Below are positions 1 to 9,826 of a stretch of DNA of 64,000 bases, piece by piece. The DNA comes from M55B127 sp034521955 (lineage in GTDB: Bacteria; Bacillota; Halanaerobiia; Halanaerobiales; M55B127). The stretch spans positions 73,203 to 137,202 of the forward strand of contig JAXHLT010000004.1 in assembly GCA_034521955.1 (NCBI GenBank). The letters run 5' to 3'. The notes below the pieces were generated by a model that was given only the letters and a program-made list of their open reading frames with translations, was not told the origin of the DNA and made no database searches. Both the position numbers and the translations under genes were made by a program. Numbering within the stretch: position 1 is the stretch's first letter; the number at the start of each line of letters is the position of its first letter.

Positions 1-49
1 AGTTGATGGATGGCATTTAATCATTAATTCATTAGTACAGACCTTTTAA
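1..49 (+). CDS. fliP: FliP, C-terminal end only (partial)
   Basis: The window opens inside a reading frame (codons from position 2) that encodes VDGWHLIINSLVQTF and stops at 47-49. This matches the conserved C-terminus of FliP, a core membrane protein of the flagellar type III export gate. The next gene, fliQ, starts 14 bases later, as expected for the usual fliP-fliQ-fliR order. Only 15 residues are visible, so the call rests on that tail and on gene order. Confidence 0.8.
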   Translation, partial: VDGWHLIINSLVQTF

Positions 50-63
50 AGGAGAGAAAATAA

Positions 64-330
64 GTGGAGCAAAGTATAGTTATTGATATTGGAAGAAGAG
101 CATTATATGTGGTTTTAACAGTGATTGCACCTGTTTTAGGAGCAGGTTTAATTACCGGATTATTTGTTGCAATTTTGCAGGCAACTACTCAAATACAGGA
201 ACAAACTTTAGCTTTTGTTCCAAAGATATTTGCAGTCTTAGCTTCAATAGCAGTCTTTGGACCCTGGATATTAAATACTGTCATTGATTTTGTAAATGAA
301 CTGTTTCAAAGTATCCCCTTATATATATGA
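64..330 (+). CDS. fliQ: Flagellar export gate protein FliQ
   Basis: FliQ is a small inner-membrane subunit of the flagellar type III export gate, where it packs with FliP and FliR around the export channel. The 88-residue product has the family length and two hydrophobic helices (about residues 13-37 and 50-70). They are separated by the conserved polar stretch QATTQIQEQTLAFVPK. Translation starts at GTG 64, preceded by AGGAGA seven to twelve bases upstream. The gene sits between the end of fliP and fliR in the long flagellar operon. Confidence 0.95.
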   Translation: MEQSIVIDIGRRALYVVLTVIAPVLGAGLITGLFVAILQATTQIQEQTLAFVPKIFAVLASIAVFGPWILNTVIDFVNELFQSIPLYI

Positions 331-344
331 TAGGATGAATTTAA

Positions 345-1133
345 ATGGCTGAAGAGTTACTTATGACAGATTTAATATACTTATTCTTTTTAATAATGGC
401 TCGTTATATGGGATTGTTTTTAATAACACCTATATTTAGCAGTAGGATTATTCAAAACCGAGTAAAGATTATGTTATCTTTTTTGATGGCTGTAATAACA
501 TTTATGTTGATTTATCCAACTGCCTCAATAACTGCTCCAGCAACTGATTTGGGTATTATACTATATTTAATAAAAGAACTATCGGTTGGAGTTTTTATGG
601 GCTTTGTAATCTATATATTTTTCTCAGCTATTCAACTTGCCGGTCAGTTTATTGATTTAAGAATGGGTTTTAGAATTGGTAATGTTGTTGATCCCTTGAG
701 TGGAGCAACGTCACCAATTATCGGTCAGTTTCTTAATATATTTACTATACTTGTATTTTTCTCGCTTAACGGTCATTTGATAATAATAGGGAGTTTAAAT
801 AGATCCTTTGATATTATTCCATTAGGTCAGATTAATATATCAAACAATTTATGGCAGTTTCTTTTTCGAAGATCAGCAGACTTGTTTTTGATGGGTTTTA
901 AAATAGCTCTTCCAATAATGGGTACACTGTTTATAGTTGATGTTTTATTAGGTTTTCTGGCAAGGGCAGTACCACAGATGAATATATTTATTGTCGGACT
1001 ACCTTTAAAGATTTTTATCGGATTTGTATTACTTGTATTATCTTTTCAAATATTAATATATTTTTTCTCAGATATATTAAACAACAGTTTTAATGAAATT
1101 ATTCATATTATTAATCTGATTAGTCCGGGTTAA
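345..1133 (+). CDS. fliR: Flagellar export gate protein FliR
   Basis: FliR is a polytopic inner-membrane subunit of the flagellar export gate, working with FliP, FliQ, FlhA and FlhB. The 262-residue protein has the usual length. It has about six hydrophobic segments and the typical amphipathic central region (around residues 95-130, with QLAGQFIDLRMGF, then NVVDPLSG). The C-terminal part, with ARAVPQMNIFIVGLPLKI, is a strong FliR signature. It starts 14 bases after fliQ and ends 21 bases before flhB, so it is probably cotranscribed with both. Confidence 0.96.
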   Translation: MAEELLMTDLIYLFFLIMARYMGLFLITPIFSSRIIQNRVKIMLSFLMAVITFMLIYPTASITAPATDLGIILYLIKELSVGVFMGFVIYIFFSAIQLAGQFIDLRMGFRIGNVVDPLSGATSPIIGQFLNIFTILVFFSLNGHLIIIGSLNRSFDIIPLGQINISNNLWQFLFRRSADLFLMGFKIALPIMGTLFIVDVLLGFLARAVPQMNIFIVGLPLKIFIGFVLLVLSFQILIYFFSDILNNSFNEIIHIINLISPG

Positions 1134-1154
1134 CTTAATGGAGAGGAATAGAAA

Positions 1155-2219
1155 ATGGCAGATAATTCAACAGGTCAAAAAACTGAAGAACCAACACCGA
1201 AGCGGAAGCGGGAAGCAAGAGAAAAAGGTCAGGTTGCAAAAAGTCAGGAACTAAATCAAGCTTTTACACTTTTAAGCAGTTTCTTTGTACTCTATGTTTT
1301 GTTTTCCGGTATGCTAGAGTCGTTGATGAATAAGGTAACCCAGCTTTTAACATTTAGCAGTATTGAACCGATTACAAAGGCTGATGGTTATGAAATACTT
1401 ATGGAAAGTATCTATTATGTAGCTTCTTTAGTTGCACCTGTAATGATAGCAGCTGCTGTTATGGGAATTATTATTAATTTCAGTCAGGTTGGTCCTTTGT
1501 TTACAGGAGAAAGTATGAAACCCAAAGTAGAAAACATAGATATAATAAAAGGGTTTAAAAAAATATTTTCTCTAAAAAGCTTTGTAGAAATGATAAAGGC
1601 AGTACTGAAAATAATAATAATCTCTGTAATATCATATATTTTCATTAAAAATTCTATTATGGAATTAGTTTCTATGACAGAGATGGGTCTTAATGCCTCA
1701 TTAGTTTTGATAGGACAGACAATCTTTAAAACAGCAATAGCTATTATAATCTTTTTAGTTACTGTTGGGATTTTCGACTTTGCCTATCAAAAATGGGAAC
1801 ATAAAAAGAGTCTTAAAATGACTAAATATGAGGTAAAACAGGAAAGAAAAGAAATGGAAGGTGACCCACAACTTAAACAGAAACGAAAAGAAAAGCAGCG
1901 TCAGATGAGTTTAAACAGAATGATGTCTGCAGTAGAAGAAGCAGATGTAGTTGTTACTAACCCAACTCATATAGCAGTAGCACTTCAGTTTAATATAGAA
2001 GATATGGAAGCACCAAAGGTACTTGCAAAAGGAGAAGGCTATGTAGCATTAAAGATTAAAGAAAAAGCTAAAGAGCTTGATATAGAAATTGTTGAGAACA
2101 AACCACTTGCAAGGTCACTTAATAAGATATGTGAAATCGGGGACTTTATTCCTGAAGATCTTTATGAAGCGGTTGCTGAAATATTAGCTTATGTATACAA
2201 AAAAGAAAACAGATATTAA
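1155..2219 (+). CDS. flhB: Flagellar export switch protein FlhB
   Basis: FlhB sets the export specificity of the flagellar type III system. It switches from rod/hook to filament substrates after self-cleavage. The 354-residue product has the polar, basic N-terminus (TEEPTPKRKREAREKGQ) and four hydrophobic segments. Its cytoplasmic C-terminal domain carries the autocleavage motif NPTH at about residues 269-272. Length and motif order match the family. It follows fliR with a GGAGAGG ribosome site and precedes flhA. Confidence 0.97.
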   Translation: MADNSTGQKTEEPTPKRKREAREKGQVAKSQELNQAFTLLSSFFVLYVLFSGMLESLMNKVTQLLTFSSIEPITKADGYEILMESIYYVASLVAPVMIAAAVMGIIINFSQVGPLFTGESMKPKVENIDIIKGFKKIFSLKSFVEMIKAVLKIIIISVISYIFIKNSIMELVSMTEMGLNASLVLIGQTIFKTAIAIIIFLVTVGIFDFAYQKWEHKKSLKMTKYEVKQERKEMEGDPQLKQKRKEKQRQMSLNRMMSAVEEADVVVTNPTHIAVALQFNIEDMEAPKVLAKGEGYVALKIKEKAKELDIEIVENKPLARSLNKICEIGDFIPEDLYEAVAEILAYVYKKENRY

Positions 2220-2255
2220 AAATAAAGATATAGATTAGTTGGAGGTTTTAGTTAA

Positions 2256-4331
2256 ATGCCGTCAGTTTCGGGCAGTAGTACATTAAACAAAATATTTAAT
2301 AATATAGATGTATTATTTGCATTTGCAGTAGTCGGTATAGTAATAATGTTTATCATACCGATGCCAACCATACTTATGGACTTACTACTTACAGCAAATA
2401 TCACATTTTCAATGTTAATAATACTGGTAAGTATTTATATAAATGAACCATTACAGGTTTCTGTATTTCCTTCATTACTACTTTTTGCAACATTGTTTAG
2501 ACTGGGTCTTAATGTATCAACAACTCGTTTAATATTAGGACAAGGTTATGCTGGTGAAATCATAACAAGTTTTGGTAACTTTGTTGTTGGTGGTAACTAT
2601 GTAGTTGGATTTATTATCTTTTTAATCCTTGTAATTATCCAGTATGTAGTAATCACAAAAGGTGCAGAAAGAGTAGCAGAAGTTGCAGCCAGGTTTACCT
2701 TGGATGCAATGCCTGGTAAACAGATGAGTATTGATGCAGACTTAAATGCGGGAATTATTGACGAATTTGAAGCACAAGAACAGAGAAAAAAGATTAGACA
2801 GGAAGCCGACTTTTACGGTGCAATGGATGGTGCCAGTAAGTTTGTTAAAGGTGACGCAATTGCTGGTATAATCATTACTGTAATTAATATAATCGGTGGT
2901 TTAATAATCGGTATGGCCCAGCAGGGACTAAGTTTTGGAGAAGCTGCTCAAACCTATACCTTACTAACAGTTGGTGATGGTTTGGTATCACAGATACCTG
3001 CTCTCTTAATTTCAACAGCAACCGGTATGATTGTAACTAGAGCAGCATCAGAGAAAAATATGGGCCAGGAAGTATCAAGTCAGTTAATGAGTCAACCAAA
3101 AGCAATGTATATTGCAAGTGTTGTACTATTTATTCTCGGATTAATGCCGGGACTTCCTACAGTACCATTTATAGTAATGGCCTTATTAATTGGTGGACTA
3201 GGTTTAACTTTAAGAAGAACTGTAAAGGAAAGCACAGAAGAAATAGAAGAAAAACAAGAACCTACAAGACAGGAAGTTCAACAGGCTAAAGAAGCTGAGA
3301 TTAAAAATATTATCAAAGTTGATCAACTTGAGGTTGAAGTGGGATATAATTTGATTTCATTTGTACTACCTGATCAAGGTGGGGACTTTCTTGATAGAGT
3401 TTCAATGATTAGAAAACAAATGGCAATAGAGCTGGGAATAATAATACCTCCGGTTCGAATTCTTGATAATTTACAGCTTGAACCCAATATATATAGAATT
3501 AAGTTAAAAGGTGTAGAAATTAGCCGCTATAAGATATTGCCGGATCATTTTCTGGCAATGGATTCAGGGATGACAACAGAGGATATTGATGGTATCGATA
3601 CAAAAGAACCAGCTTTTGGAACACCTGCAATTTGGATAGATGAAAGTAAAAAAGAAAAAGCAGAACTTGCTAACTATACAATTGTAGATCCTCCTTCAGT
3701 TATGGCAACACATCTAACTGAGGTAATTAAAGAACATGCACATGAACTTCTAGGAAGACAAGAGGTCAAAGAGTTAATCGATAACATAAAAGATGAGAAT
3801 TCTGCTGTTGTTGATGAACTATTACCTGATCTATTATCCTTAGGAGAAATTCAAAAAGTGTTACAGAACTTACTTTGGGAAAATATACCGATAAATAATT
3901 TAGTAACTATCTTAGAAACTCTTGCTGATTTTGCTACTTCAACTAAAAATATTGATCTCTTAACTGAGTATGTAAGACAGGGTTTATCAAGACAGATTAC
4001 AAATCAGTATACAAATGATGATAATGAACTATATACAATAACTTTAGATCCACAGTTAGAAGAAAGTTTAGGTCAAAATGTTGAACAGTCTGATCAAGGC
4101 AACTATCTTGCTGTTGAACCACAACAGGCACAACAGTTAATAGAAAATATATCACAAGAAGCTCAAAAACTACTACAACAGGGGAAAGATCCGATCTTAG
4201 TTACTTCCCCAATGATAAGAAGACCGCTAAAAGAATTAACGAGCAGATCATTTTCACAGTTAATAGTTTTATCTTTTAGCGAACTTTCACCTGATGTAAA
4301 TTTACAAGTATTAGGGACGGTGAGTAACTAA
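2256..4331 (+). CDS. flhA: Flagellar export gate protein FlhA
   Basis: FlhA is the large nonameric export-gate protein. Its membrane domain channels protons and its cytoplasmic ring binds substrate-chaperone complexes. The 691-residue protein has about eight hydrophobic segments in its first 320 residues. The conserved FHIPEP-type loop with DAMPGKQMSIDADLNAG lies near residue 150. A charged linker (about 325-350) then leads to the soluble C-terminal domain. GGAGG lies ten bases before ATG 2256. The stop codon is immediately followed by the flhF start, suggesting translational coupling. Confidence 0.97.
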   Translation: MPSVSGSSTLNKIFNNIDVLFAFAVVGIVIMFIIPMPTILMDLLLTANITFSMLIILVSIYINEPLQVSVFPSLLLFATLFRLGLNVSTTRLILGQGYAGEIITSFGNFVVGGNYVVGFIIFLILVIIQYVVITKGAERVAEVAARFTLDAMPGKQMSIDADLNAGIIDEFEAQEQRKKIRQEADFYGAMDGASKFVKGDAIAGIIITVINIIGGLIIGMAQQGLSFGEAAQTYTLLTVGDGLVSQIPALLISTATGMIVTRAASEKNMGQEVSSQLMSQPKAMYIASVVLFILGLMPGLPTVPFIVMALLIGGLGLTLRRTVKESTEEIEEKQEPTRQEVQQAKEAEIKNIIKVDQLEVEVGYNLISFVLPDQGGDFLDRVSMIRKQMAIELGIIIPPVRILDNLQLEPNIYRIKLKGVEISRYKILPDHFLAMDSGMTTEDIDGIDTKEPAFGTPAIWIDESKKEKAELANYTIVDPPSVMATHLTEVIKEHAHELLGRQEVKELIDNIKDENSAVVDELLPDLLSLGEIQKVLQNLLWENIPINNLVTILETLADFATSTKNIDLLTEYVRQGLSRQITNQYTNDDNELYTITLDPQLEESLGQNVEQSDQGNYLAVEPQQAQQLIENISQEAQKLLQQGKDPILVTSPMIRRPLKELTSRSFSQLIVLSFSELSPDVNLQVLGTVSN

Positions 4332-5384
4332 ATGAAAGTCAAAAAATATGTTGGTGACAATATCCAGGATATAATATTTAGAGTAAAAGTTGACTTAGGA
4401 ACTGAAGCAATAATATTGGACACAAGGAAGTTTAAAGAAGGTGGTTTTTTAGGTTTTTTCGCCAAAGAAAAGGTGGAAGTGTTAGCCGGTCTGGAAGATA
4501 ATAATCCACAAGAAGATAAAACAAAAAAGGAAATAGATAATCTTAAAGATATGATACAAGATCTGAATAATAATGTTAATCAAAATGTAACAAATTCAAA
4601 TATTCCAAAAGTCTTAAAGAACTTTCAAAGACATTTAAAAAAACACAATGTTAAAGATGAATATATTGTAGAGATATTAAATGATATAAATACTGATGAA
4701 AAACTTGATAAATCAAACTTGAAAGTAAAAGTTAAAAATTACTTAATCGATATGATAGGTAAACCGGAATTAATCGAGACAACAAACAAACCCAAAACAA
4801 TTACATTTATCGGTCCAACTGGAATTGGTAAAACAACCACAATTGCTAAAATTGCAGCTGAATTTGCAATAAAGAAGGAAAAGAAGGTATGTTTAATAAC
4901 TGCTGATACATATCGTATAGCAGCTGTTCAACAGCTAAGGACATACAGTGATATCATAAATATTCCACTTAAAGTAGTTTATGATGGTAGTGAATTTATC
5001 AAAGCAGTTGAAGAATTTAAAAAGGAAGCTGATTTAATATTAGTAGATACTCCTGGACGTAATTGGAAGAACAAATGGGAATTAGGACAGTTAAATGAAT
5101 TTGCGAAACAAAATATTGTAGATGAAATACATTTGATGTTAAGTTTAAATATGGATAGTAAAGATTTAAATTATGCAGTGAAGAACTTCAACAATTTAAA
5201 TCCTGATAAGTTTATCTTAACAAAATTAGATGAGACTTCATCATATGGAGATATTATTAACTTAAAACAGGAATATGATATACCATTTTCATATATAACA
5301 TTTGGTCAGGATGTTCCTGAAGATATTGATAAAGCAGACCCTGAAATACTATATAACTACTTAATGGGGGATTTTGATGAATAA
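4332..5384 (+). CDS. flhF: Flagellar SRP-like GTPase FlhF
   Basis: FlhF is a signal-recognition-particle-type GTPase that sets flagellar number and position, acting with FlhG. The 350-residue product has a divergent N-terminal segment. This is followed by the GTPase core with P-loop GPTGIGKTTT near residue 161, then ITADTYRIAAVQQL, the DTPGR loop and the TKLDE guanine-specificity motif. Length fits the family. The start is placed directly after the flhA stop. The gene's 3' end overlaps flhG by eight bases. Confidence 0.95.
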   Translation: MKVKKYVGDNIQDIIFRVKVDLGTEAIILDTRKFKEGGFLGFFAKEKVEVLAGLEDNNPQEDKTKKEIDNLKDMIQDLNNNVNQNVTNSNIPKVLKNFQRHLKKHNVKDEYIVEILNDINTDEKLDKSNLKVKVKNYLIDMIGKPELIETTNKPKTITFIGPTGIGKTTTIAKIAAEFAIKKEKKVCLITADTYRIAAVQQLRTYSDIINIPLKVVYDGSEFIKAVEEFKKEADLILVDTPGRNWKNKWELGQLNEFAKQNIVDEIHLMLSLNMDSKDLNYAVKNFNNLNPDKFILTKLDETSSYGDIINLKQEYDIPFSYITFGQDVPEDIDKADPEILYNYLMGDFDE

Positions 5385-6276
5385 CCAGGCTTCCAAGCTC
5401 AAAGAATTTATGGCAGACAATGATATAAAAGATATTGACAATAAAAGCAATGACAGTACTAAAAAGAAAAGCAGAATTATTGCTGTAGCAAGTGGTAAAG
5501 GAGGGGTAGGTAAATCAACCTTAACTGTTAATCTTGCATTAGCAATCCAAGAACTAGAAAATGATGTATTTTTAATTGATAGTGATATTGGGATGGCTAA
5601 TATAGATGTACTACTTGGACTTAAATCTCAGTATGATTTAAACCATGTTCTAAATGGACAGTGTACTTTAAAAGAAGCTGTTGAAACAGGACCTTATGGA
5701 TTAAATGTTCTTTCCGGGATTTCTGGAATAGACGATATTATAAATATAAGTAATGAAAACATAAAAAAACTTCTTAACGGAGTAGCTGAAATTGAAGATG
5801 ATTATGATGTAATTCTATTAGATACAGGGGCAGGAGCAAGTCAGACTGTAATTAACTTTGCTACTGCAGCAGATGAAATAATTATTGTATTGACTCCTGA
5901 ACCAACATCAATTATGGATTCATATAGTTTAATTAAATTACTTAGCAGTAAGAACTATCAGGGGAAATTACACTTAGTAGTCAATAGAGTTGATTCCCAA
6001 AAAGAAGCAGACAGTATTATAAATAGATTTTTAACTACAGCCCGCAAATATCTAAACTTAGATATAGAGTTATTAGGTATAATACCAAATGATACACATA
6101 TCTCTAAATCTGTTAAAAAACAGCATCCGGTATTTAAACTTTATCCCAATCTAAAAGTAAATGATAAATTTATGGAAATAGCTTCTAACCTCTTAGGTAA
6201 AGAACTTGATTTACCAAGTAGAGGTATCAAGAACTTTTTCTATAAACTTATAGGTCAGATATCCCCGGGGAGGTAA
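5377..6276 (+). CDS. flhG: MinD-like ATPase FlhG (YlxH), flagellar number regulator
   Basis: FlhG is a MinD/ParA-type ATPase that works with FlhF to control flagellar number and placement. About 300 residues are encoded. The deviant Walker A motif SGKGGVGKST lies near residue 39, followed by LIDSDIGMANIDVLLG and LLDTGAGAS (Walker B/switch region). A TTG lies one codon earlier, but ATG 5377 is preferred, overlapping the flhF end by eight bases. The N-terminal extension before the P-loop is typical of FlhG and supports the call over chromosomal MinD. Confidence 0.93.
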   Translation: MNNQASKLKEFMADNDIKDIDNKSNDSTKKKSRIIAVASGKGGVGKSTLTVNLALAIQELENDVFLIDSDIGMANIDVLLGLKSQYDLNHVLNGQCTLKEAVETGPYGLNVLSGISGIDDIINISNENIKKLLNGVAEIEDDYDVILLDTGAGASQTVINFATAADEIIIVLTPEPTSIMDSYSLIKLLSSKNYQGKLHLVVNRVDSQKEADSIINRFLTTARKYLNLDIELLGIIPNDTHISKSVKKQHPVFKLYPNLKVNDKFMEIASNLLGKELDLPSRGIKNFFYKLIGQISPGR

Positions 6277-6281
6277 ATCAA

Positions 6282-6941
6282 ATGACCAATCCAGACAAAC
6301 TTTTAAGTATAAATCAAAATATTGAACTAGTAGTCAAAGAGGGTCAATTTGAGGGAAGTTATAATTCTAAAGTTGCTGATATTCTAGATGATCAAATATT
6401 AATAATGGCTGTATATAAAAGAGAAGAATTAATTCCTTTAAGAAAGGAAACAAAAGTAGATGTACTTTATGAAGGAGATACAGCATTTTACTCTCTTACA
6501 TCAGAAATTACAGGCAGAAAAAAAGAACCTCTTCCGATGTTAAGTATTAAATTAACTGACAATATTGAGAGAATACAGAGAAGAAGTTTTTTTAGGGTAC
6601 AGATTAATAAAAAGATTCAATACATATCATTAAAAGAACAACGCAAAAAAGAAATTCAACCTGAATTTAAGGAAACCACAGCTATAGATTTAAGTGGTGG
6701 AGGCCTTTTAATGGTTTTAAAAGATGAACTCAAAGTTAATGATAGACTATTATTTAAATTAGATATTGAAGATTTAGATAAGTTAGTTGAAGGTAAAATA
6801 GTTAGGATAAAGTATAATAAAGATGGATATAGTAAAACAGCCGGGATTGAGTTTGTTGATATTAATAGAAAAGATCGAGATACAATAATATCACATTTAT
6901 TTAACTACCAGAGAAAACTTCGAAGGCGTGGCATGATATAG
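6282..6941 (+). CDS. PilZ-domain flagellar brake-like protein (YcgR type)
   Basis: This 219-residue protein has a YcgR-N-like beta domain (about residues 1-95) and a PilZ domain (about 97-215). The PilZ signature residues are present: QRRSFFRVQ near residue 98, containing the RxxxR-type motif, and DLSGGG near residue 136, the D/NxSxxG motif. Proteins of this architecture bind cyclic di-GMP and slow or reprogram the flagellar motor. The position just after flhG agrees with a motility role. An EAL-domain protein that could degrade the ligand lies at 18755-20404. Confidence 0.85.
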   Translation: MTNPDKLLSINQNIELVVKEGQFEGSYNSKVADILDDQILIMAVYKREELIPLRKETKVDVLYEGDTAFYSLTSEITGRKKEPLPMLSIKLTDNIERIQRRSFFRVQINKKIQYISLKEQRKKEIQPEFKETTAIDLSGGGLLMVLKDELKVNDRLLFKLDIEDLDKLVEGKIVRIKYNKDGYSKTAGIEFVDINRKDRDTIISHLFNYQRKLRRRGMI

Positions 6942-7355
6942 ATGAAGTTGAAATTAATTGGTTCATTGTTTGTAGCACTCATCTTTTATTTAATTACTAT
7001 ACTTATCAAATTATTTCAATTTAACCCTTTACCAGAGGTTTTTAGGTCAGGTTTAAAAATTTCTATTACAGCTTTTGTATTTACATTAGTATTAAGCTTT
7101 GTATTAGAATTTTTTGAAGATGATAGTAAAGAAGAGATAGTTAATAATAAAGGAAATAAAAAACAAGAAGGTAAACAACCGAAAGGTAAAGTAAGTGAAA
7201 AATATAAAACTAATGATAAAAACAGTTCTAAGCAAAGTACAAGGAATAATCAAAGTAGTGAAAATAATATAGATAACAACAGTAATGTAAATAAAAAAAG
7301 GGAAGAAGAGTTTAATCAAATAAAACCACCTGTAATTGAGTATGAAGAAAAATAA
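6942..7355 (+). CDS. Small membrane protein with charged low-complexity tail, unknown function
   Basis: I do not recognise this 137-residue protein. It has two hydrophobic segments (about residues 4-24 and 33-55) and then a long hydrophilic tail rich in Lys, Asn, Glu and Ser with no obvious fold. It starts on the base after the stop of the PilZ gene and ends 26 bases before the sigma-28 gene, so it is an operon member. Its small size, membrane anchor and disordered tail suggest an accessory structural or regulatory role, but nothing in the sequence identifies one. Confidence 0.6.
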   Translation: MKLKLIGSLFVALIFYLITILIKLFQFNPLPEVFRSGLKISITAFVFTLVLSFVLEFFEDDSKEEIVNNKGNKKQEGKQPKGKVSEKYKTNDKNSSKQSTRNNQSSENNIDNNSNVNKKREEEFNQIKPPVIEYEEK

Positions 7356-7381
7356 TTAATTTTAAATGAGGTAGGTAGTTA

Positions 7382-8131
7382 ATGCTATCAAATAGAAAAC
7401 TATGGCAGCGTTACAAAAATAAAAATGATCAAGAAGCTCGTAATCAGCTGATATTAGAATACTTAGACCTTGTAAAATATCAGGCTGGAAGAGTAAAAAC
7501 TCAATTACCAGATAGAATTGAACTTGAGGATCTAGAAAGTTATGGAGTAATTGGGTTAATTGACGCTATTGAAAAGTTTGAACCAGAACGCGGCTATAAG
7601 TTTAACAGTTATGCCCAAAAAAGAATTAAAGGTGAAATCATTGATCAATTACGTAAATTAGACTGGTTACCCCATTCCATAAGACAGAAGGCAAAAGTAA
7701 TAAAAAGTGTAAGTCAAGAATTAGAAAACAAATTAAAAAGAAAACCAACAGTTGATGAAATTACTGAAAAAGTTGATTTTTCAAAAAGTGAAATTAAAAA
7801 AGTACTAAAAAAATTAGAAGAATCACAGTGGGTATCAATCTATTCAGAATTAAACGGAAGATCATTAATTGATTGGCTGCCAAGCAGTAAATCTGATAAA
7901 CCAGAAAGAGTTTTAGACAAAAAACATGCTACCAATGTATTAAAAAATGCAATAGAGAATTTAAATGAAAGACAAAAATTAGTGGTTTCACTTATCTATT
8001 ACGAAGAGTTAACCCAAAAAGAAATTGCAGAAATAATGGATCTATCACCTGCTAGAATATCTCAAATTCATAAAAAATCAGTATACAGATTAAGAGGATA
8101 CTTATCAAGGAAAAAGCAGGATTTTAAATAA
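7382..8131 (+). CDS. fliA: RNA polymerase sigma factor of the FliA/WhiG (sigma-28) family
   Basis: This sigma factor would direct transcription of late flagellar and chemotaxis genes. The 249-residue protein carries region 2 with YKFNSYAQKRIKGEIIDQLR and the following DWLPHSIR, a strong FliA signature. Region 4 has a helix-turn-helix (LTQKEIAEIMDLSPARISQI). Length fits the family. GAGGTAGG lies seven bases before ATG 7382. Within the operon it lies after the FlhF/FlhG/PilZ genes, the same neighbourhood as sigD in Bacillus and clostridia. FlgM is not seen in the window. Confidence 0.93.
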   Translation: MLSNRKLWQRYKNKNDQEARNQLILEYLDLVKYQAGRVKTQLPDRIELEDLESYGVIGLIDAIEKFEPERGYKFNSYAQKRIKGEIIDQLRKLDWLPHSIRQKAKVIKSVSQELENKLKRKPTVDEITEKVDFSKSEIKKVLKKLEESQWVSIYSELNGRSLIDWLPSSKSDKPERVLDKKHATNVLKNAIENLNERQKLVVSLIYYEELTQKEIAEIMDLSPARISQIHKKSVYRLRGYLSRKKQDFK

Positions 8132-8153
8132 TTAACGGAAGGGTGACTTATAT

Positions 8154-9814
8154 TTGGAATCTTTAGTTATCAAGGCCTCAGACAAAAAAGAAGCAGCTCA
8201 AAAAGCTTTGAAACAGTTATCTGATCACAAGGACTTAACAGTAAATGATTTATTAGTTGAAGAAGAAAAAAATGTATTTTCAATGCTTAAAAGCAAAAAC
8301 AAGTATAGGGTAAGTATTCAAAAACAAAAGAAATTAAATATTAATTTATTAAAAGATGTATTTGAGTTAAATAAGTTGTTAAATTTAGAGTATTACTAAA
8401 GTAGTTAAGTTCGATTTTAGTAATTATGAAGAAAGAATTGATGCTGAACTACATATTAAAAAATCAGATGATAAAATGAAGGCTTATGTTGATTATATTC
8501 CTGCTCAGGGATGTGGAACTGATTTTGATGCTCAAAAACTAATTAATAAACTAAAAGAAAAAAATGTGGTTTATGGAATTAAAAAAGATAGTATAAATCA
8601 AATAATAAACAGTAATGAGGTAATTGAAGATCTTCTTATTGCAGAAGGTAAAGAACCCAAACCCGGAACTGATGGAGAATTAATTTTTCATTTTGAACAT
8701 GAAAGTAAACATGTTGGTTCATTTAGGGAAGATGGAAGTATGGATTTTCACGATTTAGATATTGTAAACAATGTAAATGAAGGAGAAAAACTTGTATCTA
8801 AAAAAGAGGCAGTTTTTGGTGAAGTTGGTAAAAATATTGCAGGTGCTGAAATTAGTCCAAAAGAACCAAAGGATCCTTCTCTTCCAAAAGGTGAAAACAC
8901 AAAGATAAATGAAAACGATGAATTAGTTTCAACAGCAGTTGGACATGTTTCATATATAAATGAAAAAGTTAGTGTACAAAAAGTATATAAAGTTAAAGGT
9001 GATGTAGATTTTAAAACAGGGAACATTGATTTTGTAGGAAATGTATTCATCGAAGGTAATGTAACAGAAGGTTTTGAAGTTAAAGCAAAAGGAGAAATAC
9101 ATGTTAGAGGTAATGTTGAAGCATCTCATCTTTTAAGTGAAGGTGATATAATAATCAATAAAAATTTTATTGGCAAAAGTAAAGGTGAAGATTGAATGTG
9201 GTGGTGATCTTAAAGCAAAGTCTATTCAAAACGGTATAGTATCCTGTAAAGGAGATATTTACATAAAAGATGCTATAATGCACAGCAAAATCCATGCTGC
9301 AGGTAAAGTATCACTTACAGGGCACAAAGGATTAGTTGTTGGTGGAGAGGTAAGGGCTACCAAAGAGATAAATGCTAATATAATAGGTTCAAGTCTGGCC
9401 ACAAAAACAATTGTATCTGCTGGTTTAGATCCTGAGACAAGAGATAAACACCATAATGTACAAGAAGAACTTACAGAAAGTAAGTCTAATCTTGAAAAAA
9501 CAGAAAAAGGCATTAAAATACTTGGTCAAATAAAAGAACAAAGTGGTAGTTTACCGAAAGAAAAAGCTCAAATGTTAAAAAGATTAGTTAGTACTAGAGA
9601 AGATTTAGTAGGAAAAATAGATAAAAATGAAAAATTATTTAAAGAACTTTCTGAAAAGATAGCAAGTGCAGTCGATGGAAAAGTTGTAGCAAAAAGAAAA
9701 GTATATCCGGGAGTAAAGATTCAGATTGGTAACTATTATCATGAAGTTGATGAAACACATACCAGAACTGTTTTTAAGGTTAAAGAAGGAGAGTTGTGTA
9801 GATTTGGACTTTAA
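8154..9814 (+). pseudogene. fapA: FapA (DUF342) flagellar assembly protein, interrupted by two apparent frameshifts
   Basis: Three consecutive reading frames together spell one FapA-like protein of about 553 residues, the usual length. The first (8154-8399, TTG start after GGAAGGG) is a Jag-N-like domain. The second is open from 8389 to 9195 and has the FapA N-terminal signature (AYVDYIPAQGCG, then AEGKEPKPGTDGEL). The third (to 9814) holds the repetitive right-handed beta region and a coiled coil. Frame changes are needed near 8389-8399 and near 9170-9195. No internal stops occur otherwise, so sequence errors are as likely as real inactivation. It lies between the sigma-28 gene and flgF. Confidence 0.8.
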
Positions 9815-9826
9815 AGGAGGGGTTTT

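Noticed and set aside
8380..9200. Programmed frameshifting in fapA
   Set aside because: No slippery heptamer with a following stem or pseudoknot is evident, and two unrelated shifts in one gene are better explained by error or mutation.
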